A stretch of 64,000 nucleotides of DNA from the NCBI GenBank assembly GCA_031292035.1, contig JARLHX010000221.1:5773-69772 (forward strand), given 5' to 3'. The position numbers and the translations under genes were made by a program. How positions within the stretch are numbered: the first letter of the stretch is position 1; every line of letters begins with the position of its first letter. The notes under the pieces are model-generated. The model had not been told where the DNA came from. It worked only from the letters and a program-made list of their open reading frames with translations, and searched no databases. This stretch comes from Negativicutes bacterium (lineage in GTDB: Bacteria; Bacillota_C; Negativicutes; Sporomusales_B; JARLHX01). Below, one piece after another: positions 45,791-55,176 of the stretch.

Positions 45791-46683
45791 AGGAAGCAGA
45801 GCTGAACCGTCCCGAACCCAGCCTGATATATGTTCATCTGGAACTATTGGTTGTTGTGGCCATTTGGGCCGGGACTTTTGTCGCCACAAAGCTCCTTTTA
45901 ATGGAGGTTCCCCCGGCATTGTCGGCCTTGTACCGGTATCTGCTGGCCTCAGTGGTGATCGTGGCTGTGGACTGGCGGAATGGGGAGAAAATCCAGCGGC
46001 AAGACTATCCGGCTATTATTTTTCTCGCTTTGACCGGGGTGACCCTTTACTACCTCTTGCAGCATTTTGGCATCCGTTATACCGATGCCACCGACGCCGC
46101 CATCCTGATCAGCCTGTCGCCTGTATTCATCGGTTTGATCTCCTGGATTTTGCTGGGCGAGAAGCTCCGCCCGCTGACCGTGACCGGCCTGGCGCTGGCC
46201 TTTGTCGGCGCCGTCCTGGTCATTACCGGCGGCCGCTTCGACTACGCGGCAATGGATCAACAGGTATGGGGAGATATTCTCATCCTGCTGACCGCCGTTT
46301 CCTGGGCCTTTTACAGTGTATATGGCAAGAAACTGCTCGGGCGATACCAGGTCAACACCATCATCAAATACACGACCGTGATTGGCACCATCTTTATCTT
46401 GCCATTTTCTCTGTCAGAGATTGCCGATGTCAAATCCTTTGCCCTCAGCTGGGTAGGAGTCGGCTGTCTTCTTTATCTCGGACCATTGGCGTCGGTTTAC
46501 GGCTACCTGGCTTGGTACCGGGCGCTGTCCAGACTGGCGCCGGTAACGGTGGGCAGCTATCTGTACTTTCGGCCGCTGCTCACTGGGATCATCGCCGCAC
46601 TGGTCCTGGGTGAGGCGATCGGAGCCGGGGTGGCTGTCGGCGGCGGACTCATCCTGCTGGGCACCTATCTGACTGTGAAGTGA
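45787..46683 (+). CDS. EamA/DMT-superfamily transporter
   Basis: 298 residues, about ten TMs in two EamA halves (AIWAGTFVATKLLLMEVPP begins the first, SWAFYSVYGKKLLGRYQ the second). Likely exports metabolites or amino acids; substrate not determinable. Coupled to the TIGR04076 gene, so the three genes from 44691 form one transcript, probably controlled by TrmB. Confidence 0.9.
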   Translation: MKEAELNRPEPSLIYVHLELLVVVAIWAGTFVATKLLLMEVPPALSALYRYLLASVVIVAVDWRNGEKIQRQDYPAIIFLALTGVTLYYLLQHFGIRYTDATDAAILISLSPVFIGLISWILLGEKLRPLTVTGLALAFVGAVLVITGGRFDYAAMDQQVWGDILILLTAVSWAFYSVYGKKLLGRYQVNTIIKYTTVIGTIFILPFSLSEIADVKSFALSWVGVGCLLYLGPLASVYGYLAWYRALSRLAPVTVGSYLYFRPLLTGIIAALVLGEAIGAGVAVGGGLILLGTYLTVK

Positions 46684-46750
46684 CAACATTTTTTACACCA
46701 TCCTGCCCCTATCCTAATATCATAGTAGCGATAGAGGTGGTGGTAAGGAT

Positions 46751-47761
46751 ATGGGCTCATTCTTACCTGCGATTTCTCTGGCCATTGTCCATATAGCCGG
46801 GGATAATGCCGGGGTGGTACCGGACGCGGCAGCCGCATCCGGCGCAGATGTATATCTTGTGACCGTCTTGGCGTACATGGTGTTGGGGACGATAATCACC
46901 GCCGTTTGCGCCTGGATTGGCGCCTGCTCTGGTTTTGAACTGGGGGTGCTGACTCGGCGGATCTTCGGATGTTCCGGCAAAAAAATGTTGGCAGTCGCCA
47001 TCCTGGTTATTTCCATTCCAGCCAGCGCCCTGACCGGCGGTTATTTCAGCGGCTGGCTGGTCCACAACCTGACCGGACTGCCGTATGCCGTGGCGGCTTT
47101 CGGCTGTCTGGCACTATTTTCTCTTCTCGCGGCCGGTTATTTTGATGATGTATTAACTCTTGCCAGTTATGGTTCGTTGCTTTTCGTGCCGATCGTAATT
47201 TTGCTGTTTCTTGGCGGAGGTCGTCCGCCGGCCATTCCTTCGTTTGCAAACACCAGTATCGACTGGGCGCTGGTACTGGCGTTGCTTGCCTATAATGCCG
47301 GTGGGATGCGACCCATCCTGGTGACCGAAGCGGCGGCCTGTCTGGCAAAAAGAGGACGCCCGGCAGTGGTGGTGTCGATAGCGGCAAAAATGGTGGAAGG
47401 ACTGGTCACCCTGGCGATGGCCGGGCTGGTGATCGCAGCCGGCACAGAGGGGCCATTGGCCATATCAGTGGCTGCCACCAATTACCTCGGGCCGGTGGGC
47501 GGCCTACTTTTCGACTGTAGCCTGCTATGTGTCTTTCTGACCGCCATGGCCCCGGCAATGATGGTCAACGCCAGACAAACCGCCAGCCTGACCGGACTGG
47601 GGTTCTGGCCCTCTCTTATTACCGCGGCGCTGGCCGTTTATCTGGTCAATTGCATTGAGTATTTCACCCTGCTCTCCATCATGGGAGGGACGGGCTTTTT
47701 GATGATGGGGTTTATTGTTTATACAGCCTATGTCCTTTATAAACAGCGGAGGAAACAATAG
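46751..47761 (+). CDS. YkvI-like APC-superfamily membrane protein
   Basis: 336 residues, about ten TM segments with features of the YkvI family: FGCLALFSLLAAGYFD, LLAYNAGGMRPILVT, GGLLFDCSLLCVFLTAMAPAMM. YkvI proteins are distantly related to amino-acid transporters and GerAB. GATAGAGGTGGTGG precedes ATG 46751. Substrate unknown. A terminator-like hairpin follows at 47775. Confidence 0.75.
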   Translation: MGSFLPAISLAIVHIAGDNAGVVPDAAAASGADVYLVTVLAYMVLGTIITAVCAWIGACSGFELGVLTRRIFGCSGKKMLAVAILVISIPASALTGGYFSGWLVHNLTGLPYAVAAFGCLALFSLLAAGYFDDVLTLASYGSLLFVPIVILLFLGGGRPPAIPSFANTSIDWALVLALLAYNAGGMRPILVTEAAACLAKRGRPAVVVSIAAKMVEGLVTLAMAGLVIAAGTEGPLAISVAATNYLGPVGGLLFDCSLLCVFLTAMAPAMMVNARQTASLTGLGFWPSLITAALAVYLVNCIEYFTLLSIMGGTGFLMMGFIVYTAYVLYKQRRKQ

Positions 47762-47774
47762 TATAATCAGTCGG

Positions 47775-47814
47775 AAACAGGGTGGTATGTAAAACTGCTG
47801 CCCTGTTTATTTTG
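47775..47814 (+). terminator. Terminator-like hairpin
   Basis: AAACAGGG (47775-47782) pairs with CCCTGTTT (47801-47808), followed by ATTTTG. Confidence 0.65.
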
Positions 47815-47963
47815 TTAGAGCTCGTCTGAAGCGTCTATTTTCCGATAGACCACTATCTACAAAAAGGGAAATATCCTATTGGTGCCTAAATAGCAAATAA
47901 TGAATCGTCGCGAATGGGTCCCATTAGAGCCAGTGCAGGCAATAATCATCGCTCTAGAAAAAT

Positions 47964-48017
47964 TTTACATACTATTAACAAAAGCTTAATGTTGTGCCGT
48001 TCCCAGGCCAATATAAT
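47964..48017 (+). promoter_or_regulatory. PhoP-type Pho box and promoter of alkaline phosphatase
   Basis: Three hexamers, TTTACA (47964), TTAACA (47975) and TTAATG (47986), are each separated by exactly 5 bp, the Bacillus PhoP arrangement. A perfect TATAAT (48012-48017) follows 20 bp later. The gene encodes alkaline phosphatase, a classical Pho-regulon member. Confidence 0.7.
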
Positions 48018-48052
48018 AAACTTAGTGAGAATGGAATTGAAGGAGGCGCAAC

Positions 48053-49537
48053 ATGTTCAAAAAGGCAAGATGGTTCGGCGTGGCGGCGACAACTGTCGCT
48101 TTAGTCGCCGTAATGATCGCGGCAGCTCTTCCCCAGCAGCAGACTGCTACTGCGGGTGTAAGCAACGGCTATTACGGCAAAAAGCCCAAGTACATCTTTT
48201 TCTTTATCGGCGACGGCATGGCCATGCCCCAGATCACGTCCACTGAAATCTTTAAAGGTACGGTGGAAAGCACCAACCCGATGAACAAGGAAAAACTCAA
48301 TTTCGAAACTTTTGCCTATCAGGGAATGCAGGCCACCCATTCGGCCAACACTTTTATTACCGAGTCGGCTGCCGCCGGAACGGCACTGGCTACCGGCCAC
48401 AAAACCAACAATGATGTTTTAGGAATGGACCCGACCAAAACGATAAAATATAAATCCATGGCCGAAATGGCCAAGGAAAAGGGTATGAAGGTCGGCATCG
48501 TCACCAGCGTGTCCCTCGACCATGCCACCCCGGGGGCGTTCTATGCTCATGAGGCCACCCGGAAGAATTATTATGAGATCGGCCTGTCTATGGTCAACAG
48601 CGGCTTTGATTACTTTGCCGGCGGCGGCCTGCTGGCTCCCACCGGGGCGAAGAAAGACAAGCGCGACGTGCTGGACATCGCCAGACAAGCCGGCTATAAG
48701 GTGGTCAACACCCAGGAGGATATCACGAAATTGAGCGCGGCCGACGGCAAGGTTATCGCCATCAACCCACTGCTGGCTGCTGATGAAGCTTTGGAATACG
48801 ATATCGACCGCACCGACCAGCTCTCTCTGGCTGATTTCACCCAAAAGGGCATTCAACTGCTCGATAACCCCAACGGCTTTTTTATGATGGTCGAGGGCGG
48901 AAAGGTTGATTGGGCCTGCCATGCCAACGACGCGGCGACCACCGTTCACGATATGATGGCCTTCGAGCGCTCCATCGATGAGGCCCTCAAATTTTACGCC
49001 AAGCATCCGGATGAAACCCTGATTGTCGTTACCGGCGACCACGAGACCGGCGGAATGACCATCGGCTTTGCCGGCACCGAATATCAGACCTTTTTCAGCA
49101 AAATCAAAAAACAAACTTTGTCTTTCGAGGAATTTGACAAAATGGTCAAGGTCTATCGCCAGACGGTGAATCCCAGCGCAGCCACCCTGGAAGACTGGCT
49201 GCCTGTTCTGGCCGACAAATTCGGCTTGACTGATCTGACCGACTATGACAAGACCCGTCTCAGCGACGCCCTTGCCGCCAGTATGCTCGAACCTGGCAAG
49301 CGCAACAAGGACCCGCAAAGTTATCTTCTGTACGGCACCTATGAACCATTTTCGGTGACTGTAACCCATATTCTCAACCAGCGGGCCGGTATCGGCTGGA
49401 CGACCTATGCTCACACCGGGGTAGCCGTTCCCGTCTTTGCCCAGGGGGTTGGCGGCGAGAGCTTCCAAGGGTCGTATGACAATACCGATGTGGCCAAGAA
49501 AATGATGAATATCATGGGACTGCAGTTTCAACAATAA
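48053..49537 (+). CDS. Secreted alkaline phosphatase (PhoA family)
   Basis: 494 residues with a signal peptide (ATTVALVAVMIAAALP). Metal site D54 in FFIGDGMAMP, nucleophile Ser105 in TESAAAGTALATGHKTN, metal ligands in VEGGKVDWACHANDA and VTGDHETGG, and a late His in TYAHTGVAVPVFAQG. Cleaves phosphate monoesters outside the membrane. AGGAGGCGCAAC precedes the ATG. Behind a Pho box, so probably induced by phosphate starvation. Confidence 0.93.
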   Translation: MFKKARWFGVAATTVALVAVMIAAALPQQQTATAGVSNGYYGKKPKYIFFFIGDGMAMPQITSTEIFKGTVESTNPMNKEKLNFETFAYQGMQATHSANTFITESAAAGTALATGHKTNNDVLGMDPTKTIKYKSMAEMAKEKGMKVGIVTSVSLDHATPGAFYAHEATRKNYYEIGLSMVNSGFDYFAGGGLLAPTGAKKDKRDVLDIARQAGYKVVNTQEDITKLSAADGKVIAINPLLAADEALEYDIDRTDQLSLADFTQKGIQLLDNPNGFFMMVEGGKVDWACHANDAATTVHDMMAFERSIDEALKFYAKHPDETLIVVTGDHETGGMTIGFAGTEYQTFFSKIKKQTLSFEEFDKMVKVYRQTVNPSAATLEDWLPVLADKFGLTDLTDYDKTRLSDALAASMLEPGKRNKDPQSYLLYGTYEPFSVTVTHILNQRAGIGWTTYAHTGVAVPVFAQGVGGESFQGSYDNTDVAKKMMNIMGLQFQQ

Positions 49538-49560
49538 TAACCCGCGTGATTGACTGTCTT

Positions 49561-49599
49561 CAAAGGCTGGAGCGGGAGAGCATCCTGTTCCAGCCTTTG
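49561..49599 (+). other. Hairpin between alkaline phosphatase and YibE/F
   Basis: CAAAGGCTGGA pairs with TCCAGCCTTTG around a 17-nt loop. No T-run, so perhaps partial termination or a processing site between the two genes. Confidence 0.5.
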
Positions 49600-49622
49600 T
49601 ATCTCAGAAAGGATTTGACGCC

Positions 49623-50744
49623 ATGTTCCGTCCAACCGCCGATAGAATCTTTGTCCTATTGGTTGCAGCAGTTTGCGCCATCCTCTACTTTTTGCCCACC
49701 GGGTTTCCCCAGCAGGAAGACGGCTATATCCGCAGCCGGGGCCAAGTCCTGGCAGTCGACAACAGCGACGTCCACCAGCGGGGGGTGGTCCAAGTCGGCA
49801 TCCAGGGGGTGACACTGCAAATCGCCGATGGCCCCTTCCGGGGCCAGCAGGTGGAAAGCACCAATTCCTTATTGGGCAAGCTGGAAATGGACAAGGTCTT
49901 TCAGGCCGGCGACAATGCGCTGGTTGTGCTCAAGGGCGAAGAGGGGCGGATTGTTGCCGCCAACCTGATTGATCATTACCGGCTGGATGTGGAGGCACTG
50001 TTATTTATCCTCTTTGTTGCAGCGCTTTTTTGGTATGCCCGCTGGACAGGGGTCAAGGCGGTATTATCGTTTGTTTTTACCATTCTTATTTTGTGGAAGG
50101 TCATGTGGCCGCTGTTTTTGAAGGGCTGGGACCCGGTCCTTCTCTCCCTGGTGGTGGTGGCCGCCATTGTCGGCTGTGTGATTTTCCTGGTCACCGGCCT
50201 CAGCCGCAAGGGGCTTGTCGCCTTTCTTGGCACCATGAGCGGGGCAATAGCCGCCTGCCTTCTGGCCCTGATTTTCGGCGGGCTGTTTAAAGTCCACGGG
50301 GCAGTGGTGCCGTATGCCGAAACGTTGCTGCATGTAGGGTTCAGCCATATCGATCTGACCAAAGTTTTTCTTGCCGGTATTTTCCTGGCGTCATCGGGGG
50401 CGATGATGGATGTCGCCGTGGATATCGCGGTATCGGTGGCCGAACTGGTGGATAAAAAGCCGGATATAACCCGCCGTGAGGCGGTCGCTTCGGGAATGAA
50501 CGTGGGGCGGGCCGTGGTCGGCACAATGACCACCACATTGCTTCTGGCCTATTCCGGGTCGTTCACCGCCTTGATGATGGTTTTCATGGCCCAGGGAACG
50601 CCGGTGGTAAACATCCTCAACCTGACCTATATTGCCGCCGAACTTCTTCACACCCTGGTTGGCAGCTTTGGCGTCGTGCTGGTTGCTCCCTTTACAGCAG
50701 TACTGGCCGGCTGGCTGCTTGTCGGCAAGACAACAGAGGATTGA
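49623..50744 (+). CDS. YibE/F family membrane protein
   Basis: 373 residues: one N-terminal TM, an extracytoplasmic beta-rich part (about 35-120), then about seven TMs with FLVTGLSRKGLVAFLGTMSG, LASSGAMMDVAVDIAVSV and NVGRAVVGTMTTTLLLAYSG, as in YibE/F proteins. Function unknown. AGAAAGGATTTGACGCC precedes the ATG. Confidence 0.9.
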   Translation: MFRPTADRIFVLLVAAVCAILYFLPTGFPQQEDGYIRSRGQVLAVDNSDVHQRGVVQVGIQGVTLQIADGPFRGQQVESTNSLLGKLEMDKVFQAGDNALVVLKGEEGRIVAANLIDHYRLDVEALLFILFVAALFWYARWTGVKAVLSFVFTILILWKVMWPLFLKGWDPVLLSLVVVAAIVGCVIFLVTGLSRKGLVAFLGTMSGAIAACLLALIFGGLFKVHGAVVPYAETLLHVGFSHIDLTKVFLAGIFLASSGAMMDVAVDIAVSVAELVDKKPDITRREAVASGMNVGRAVVGTMTTTLLLAYSGSFTALMMVFMAQGTPVVNILNLTYIAAELLHTLVGSFGVVLVAPFTAVLAGWLLVGKTTED

Positions 50745-50780
50745 CAGGAGCGGACGGTCTCAACTACATTTGACGTCAGC

Positions 50781-50819
50781 AGAAACAGCCCTGAAATTGG
50801 GGGGCTGTTTCTTTGCTTT
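50781..50819 (+). terminator. Terminator of the yibEF-like gene
   Basis: AGAAACAGCCC (50781-50791) pairs with GGGCTGTTTCT (50802-50812), then TTGCTTT. Confidence 0.8.
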
Positions 50820-50947
50820 ATACTAAAAATCGGGCGAGCGCGGCATGATAAAGACAGGGGCCAGGCGGCTCGACTGTGTGCGGTTAAAAGGCAAAAGCGC
50901 TGGGAAGTCTGGTTGAATCAGTCTCGCGCCGGAAAGGTGGGGCAGGG

Positions 50948-51418
50948 TTGTTTATCATCAAAATACTGGCGGCGTTAATCATGATGGCAGGTTTGTTCGG
51001 GACGCTGGTGCCGCGGATTCCGGGGACGGTGCTGATCTTTTGCGGTGCATTGTTTTATGGTGCTGTCAGCGGCTTTTACGCGGTTGCACCCTGGATATGG
51101 ACTTTACTGCTGGTGCTTTTGGCGGTGGCCGAATTGGGTGGGAGATGGCTTCGGGTGGTTCTGACCCGCCGTTTTTCGATGACCCGATTGTTTGCAACCA
51201 ACAGCACCATCGCCAACTTAGGCGGCATTCTGGCAGCAGATGCCTTGCTCGGGCCTGCTCTGGGATTAATCGCCTGGGAACTTATCGCCGGCAAGGCGCT
51301 TGAGCCGCGGGGCAATACGGTCGCGAAAATCCTGCTCCGGCTGGCGGCGGTCGCTATACTCCGTTTTGGTTGCGGGGTGGCGATGGTAGTAGTGGTAATC
51401 AAATACATGTTTATCTAG
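50948..51418 (+). CDS. DUF456 family membrane protein
   Basis: 156 residues from TTG 50948 behind AGGTGGGGCAGG. Three or four TM segments and the DUF456 segments GLFGTLVPRIPGTVLIFCGA and ATNSTIANLGGILAADALLG. Function unknown. Confidence 0.85.
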   Translation: MFIIKILAALIMMAGLFGTLVPRIPGTVLIFCGALFYGAVSGFYAVAPWIWTLLLVLLAVAELGGRWLRVVLTRRFSMTRLFATNSTIANLGGILAADALLGPALGLIAWELIAGKALEPRGNTVAKILLRLAAVAILRFGCGVAMVVVVIKYMFI

Positions 51419-51523
51419 GGACGGCGATTCCGGATGGCCTCACCTGCCGTCGGGAAGAATAGAAGCAAGGTGCTATCAGTTCGCACCGGCGCGAACAGCG
51501 AGAATACAGCGGGGAGGGGTTCG

Positions 51524-52870
51524 ATGCGACAGTACAGCCATCTTGTCCGGCACAGCGGCAATCTACCATTGTTTCAGGCCGTCGAAATGGCGGCAACAGC
51601 TATATCTGGCGGACATCCTTTTCATATTCACGCCGAAGGAGTCAGAGGGACTGGGAAGACCACTGTTATGCGCGCCGCCAGAGTCATTCTTCCACCGATC
51701 AGGCGCATCAAAGGCTGCTGTTACAACTGCGATCCCGCCTGTCCCCACTGCCCGGAGCACAAACACTTGACAGGAGCTGAGCTGGCCGCAGTGGGTACGG
51801 AGGTTGTCCCTCGTCCGTTTTTAGAAATATCGCATGGTGCTAAAATCGGCACTGTTGTCGGCAGCATTGACCTCGGCAAGCTGATCGACCGTACCCAGCC
51901 GACCGCCGCCCTGCTTCCGGGAAGCATTCTCAAGGCCCATTGCGGCGTCCTGTTTATTGATGAAGTTAACCGGCTGGCCGATACAGCGCCGGAGCTGGCT
52001 GATGTGCTGCTGGATGTCATGGGCACTAAGCCAGGGCGAATCCAGGTGGAGGAAACCGGCCTGCCAACAGTGGAAATGCCGGTAACGGTGAGTGTTTGGG
52101 CCGCCTCCAATCCGGATGAAGAACCAGGTGCCCTGGCTAGGGTACGAAAACAATTGGCCGACCGGTTTGATCTGGTTGTCAATATGGGGCGACCTGGTGA
52201 TTACCAGTCTGTTCAGGATATTCTGGCCCAGGCGGACGGTAAAGCCGCCCTGGAGACTGTCTATACCCTTCCGGCGGCAGATTTTCGTCAGGTGGCGGTG
52301 GGGGAGGCCATCAGGGCCATTTTGGCGGCGGTGTATGTAGATTTTGGGCTGGAGAGTCTGCGCGGGGTGGAGGCCATTGAAACAGCGGCCCGGCTGGCGG
52401 CAGCAAAAGCCTGTCGCCAGACTGTCGAGGTGCAGGATATGATCCAGGTTGTGCCGCTAGCCCTCGGGCATCGTACCGACGCTGCCACCCTCACTGCGAT
52501 ACTCCGCTACCTGCACAGCATTGCTGGAGATCCGGGAGGGAGGCTGATCCGACCCAGACTGGACCTGCCAGGGGAAACCACCGGCCCGGCGTCGTCAGAC
52601 GGAAAAAAATCGATGGCAACAAGCTCATGGTGGCAGCGTTTTTCCGAGCGATTACGCGGTTCACGCCGAACGCCACCGGCCGAAAATACAGTCGATCAAA
52701 AGAAACCAGCCAGACAACAAGCCGCCGGTTCCAATGCGGGAGGCTCTGGTGAAACCGTCGCCGATCCGATGAAGACAGAAATTATTGCTCCCCCCCAGGT
52801 CGCGAGTTCGCTGGTCGATTTGCCGCTGGAACGGTATGTAAGCGCAGAGGCGAGTCAGCCTCATGAATGA
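51524..52870 (+). CDS. ChlI/MoxR-like AAA ATPase with cysteine cluster
   Basis: ATG 51524 behind GGGGAGGGG gives 448 residues; the frame opens 30 codons earlier without support. Walker A AEGVRGTGKTT, followed by a Cys-rich insertion CCYNCDPACPHCPEHKH, Walker B VLFIDEVNRLAD, and sensor VWAASNPDEEPG. Related to the magnesium-chelatase I subunit, but no tetrapyrrole genes surround it. The C-terminal ~90 residues are low-complexity and disordered. It overlaps the VWA gene by 8 nt; the two probably form an ATPase-VWA chaperone pair. Confidence 0.85.
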   Translation: MRQYSHLVRHSGNLPLFQAVEMAATAISGGHPFHIHAEGVRGTGKTTVMRAARVILPPIRRIKGCCYNCDPACPHCPEHKHLTGAELAAVGTEVVPRPFLEISHGAKIGTVVGSIDLGKLIDRTQPTAALLPGSILKAHCGVLFIDEVNRLADTAPELADVLLDVMGTKPGRIQVEETGLPTVEMPVTVSVWAASNPDEEPGALARVRKQLADRFDLVVNMGRPGDYQSVQDILAQADGKAALETVYTLPAADFRQVAVGEAIRAILAAVYVDFGLESLRGVEAIETAARLAAAKACRQTVEVQDMIQVVPLALGHRTDAATLTAILRYLHSIAGDPGGRLIRPRLDLPGETTGPASSDGKKSMATSSWWQRFSERLRGSRRTPPAENTVDQKKPARQQAAGSNAGGSGETVADPMKTEIIAPPQVASSLVDLPLERYVSAEASQPHE

Positions 52871-54617
52871 GGGACTTCATGACCAAATGAAAGATTTGCT
52901 GCCCCTTCTCAGCCGTCAAGCTGAGGAGCTGGCAGGGCATATCCGTAGATATGGCGGGGCTCGGATCGGTGAAAGCACAGTGGTCAGCAAAAAAATGCAC
53001 ACCTTCGTCCCGTCCACACCGGAAGAAGTCACCATTATTCTAAACAGCGACGCCGGTCAGATATTTTATCAGCGTAGCGATCCGGGGGAAGTATTTCACC
53101 TTGATATTTTTCATCAGTGTGGTTTGGTTGATCACCGTCAGGTGGCATCAGCTGTTAAAAAAGCGGTGGAGGTCTTCAATTACCATGTTGCTCTTTCCAG
53201 TCTGACCATCCCACCGGACATCGTAGACTTAGTCAAGGCCGATTTGATCGATGTCCAAACAGCCACCGGCGGGGGGCGGCTGACAGGCAGCCTGAATTTT
53301 GGTCGTAAACCTTCCTTGCGGCGGGCGCACGAAAATCATGTCCATATCGCCGCCATGCTGCCGGAGGAGCGTGTCGCCTGTCTGTTTATGGTCGTGATGG
53401 CGGTAGAAGGGGTCATCACAGCACACAGTCTCGAAATCAGGCGAAACGAACGGCTGACTTGCCGGCGCGGGGCGGAAAATTCGCCGGCCGACCTGTCGGC
53501 ATATTCCGACCATTCGGATTCTTTTCTCAAAGGGCGGGGCGGCAAAGCTCTGCCGCCAGAGGCCAAACAGCAGCAATATACCCAGGACGCCGCTGAACTG
53601 GCTGATCTTTTCGAAACAGTCGAGGAAATGCGGGAGTTTCTCTCCCGGGTGGAGCAGGAAGGAGGGAAGCAAAAGACGTTCGCCGCCGGCAATTCCTTTG
53701 ATGAAACCATCATCGGGCGGTTGTCTTTACAGGGAATTGTCAAAACTGACGCCAAGAAAGTCACTTTGACTGACTACGGCAAGGAATTTAAAGTCTACCT
53801 GGAGCGCCATCTGCCGGAAGTGGAAGCGATGTTGCGCCGTTCATTGCGGATGATCAAGCCGGCGGCAGGGCGGCCAGGACGCTTCAAGTCATTGTCGCGG
53901 GCCAGCGGCGGGGCAAGCGGTAAAAAGATGCTGGTCCCGGAGTCCTTCAATGGTTCACTGCAGGAACTGGCTGTTGCGGAAACGGTAAATGCGGCGGCGC
54001 GAAGGACAGTGGCCGAAAATCGAATCAGTATCAATATTGAAGCCGACGATCTCCGTTACTGGACAAGGAAAAAACAGAGCAAGGCGGCCATATGTCTGCT
54101 GCTTGACGCCAGCGCCAGCATGGCGGGACCGCGCCTCAGAGCCGCTAAATTTTTAGTCCGGCACTTGCTGCTGTCGACCCCCGACCAAATCAGCCTCGTG
54201 CTATTCCAGCAGGAAGCGGCAAACGTTCATATGCCGTTCACCCGTGATTATCAGTTGGCCCAGGAGAGTCTGCGGCGAATCACCGCCTTCGGCTCCACGC
54301 CACTGGCGCTGGGACTGAGGACTTGCAGCACCTATCTCGCCGGGGCGGGCGTCAAAAATCCGTTGATTATCCTGATCACCGACGGCGTTCCAACCATTGG
54401 CGACCGGAGTCGTGACCCGCTGGCCGACGCGCTGGCGGCTGCGCAGGAAATCAAAGAGCAGAAATGGGGTTTTACTTGCTTGGGACTCAAACCTTACCGC
54501 AACTATCTGGTTCAGCTGGCAGAGGAGGCCGGCGGCACCGTCTGTGTGCTGGAGGAGTTGGAAAAGAGCGCCTTGGTGGAGCAAACTTGGCGGGAGCGGG
54601 CGGTCCGTCATTATTGA
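52863..54617 (+). CDS. VWA-domain partner protein (ChlD-like)
   Basis: 584 residues. The C-terminal von Willebrand A domain (about 405-584) has the MIDAS motif DASASMAG, with T in FGSTPLALGL and D in LITDGVPTIGD. The ~400-residue N-terminal half is unrecognised apart from a possible winged-helix stretch (LQGIVKTDAKKVTLTDYG). Overlaps the ATPase gene. Likely a metal-ion-dependent partner in remodelling an unknown target protein. Confidence 0.85.
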   Translation: MNEGLHDQMKDLLPLLSRQAEELAGHIRRYGGARIGESTVVSKKMHTFVPSTPEEVTIILNSDAGQIFYQRSDPGEVFHLDIFHQCGLVDHRQVASAVKKAVEVFNYHVALSSLTIPPDIVDLVKADLIDVQTATGGGRLTGSLNFGRKPSLRRAHENHVHIAAMLPEERVACLFMVVMAVEGVITAHSLEIRRNERLTCRRGAENSPADLSAYSDHSDSFLKGRGGKALPPEAKQQQYTQDAAELADLFETVEEMREFLSRVEQEGGKQKTFAAGNSFDETIIGRLSLQGIVKTDAKKVTLTDYGKEFKVYLERHLPEVEAMLRRSLRMIKPAAGRPGRFKSLSRASGGASGKKMLVPESFNGSLQELAVAETVNAAARRTVAENRISINIEADDLRYWTRKKQSKAAICLLLDASASMAGPRLRAAKFLVRHLLLSTPDQISLVLFQQEAANVHMPFTRDYQLAQESLRRITAFGSTPLALGLRTCSTYLAGAGVKNPLIILITDGVPTIGDRSRDPLADALAAAQEIKEQKWGFTCLGLKPYRNYLVQLAEEAGGTVCVLEELEKSALVEQTWRERAVRHY

Positions 54618-54835
54618 AGGCATGATAGGGCAAACGTTTTATCCGGAGGCTGGTGAAAAGCTTCAGATGCAAGGCCTGATATGGACCTGCCGGCAGCTTG
54701 GCAAAGGTAAGCCAGCCGGAAGGGAGAAGCAGGCTGCAGATGGACTTTTTCTCCAGCCTCTTTGTAATTGAAAAGGATTATTAGCTAGCGGCGAGAATTA
54801 TAGTAAATCAGCAAATATCGCTGGGAGGTACTAGG

Positions 54836-55165
54836 ATGCTATATTTTTTCCTAGCGTTACTTTTTTCGCTTTTGGTGGCAACCTTTGCCATCCAAAATTC
54901 GGCGGCAGTGACAGTGGCGTTTATCACTTGGAGCTTTCAGACATCATTGGTACTTGTTATTCTTGGATCAGCCACCTTCGGGGCGCTGACCGTCCTGTCG
55001 CTGGCCGCACTGATTCAGATCAAGGCCCGCTGGGTATTAAAACGATGCATGCAGCGCCAGGGGGAACTGGAAGCCGAGGTCAGCACGCTGAAAAGCCGCT
55101 TGTGCCAAGAAACGGCGAAAGAAGCGGCGGTGCAGGATGAGGCTCAGCCAGGCAATTCGCATTGA
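54836..55165 (+). CDS. LapA-domain membrane protein, 109 aa
   Basis: Two TM helices (FFLALLFSLLVATFAIQNSA and LVLVILGSATFGALTVLSLA) and a C-terminal coiled coil (RQGELEAEVSTLKSRL) as in LapA/YciS proteins, linked to membrane assembly. GGGAGGTACTAGG precedes ATG 54836. recJ starts 11 nt downstream. Confidence 0.85.
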   Translation: MLYFFLALLFSLLVATFAIQNSAAVTVAFITWSFQTSLVLVILGSATFGALTVLSLAALIQIKARWVLKRCMQRQGELEAEVSTLKSRLCQETAKEAAVQDEAQPGNSH

Positions 55166-55176
55166 CCGGAGGAATT

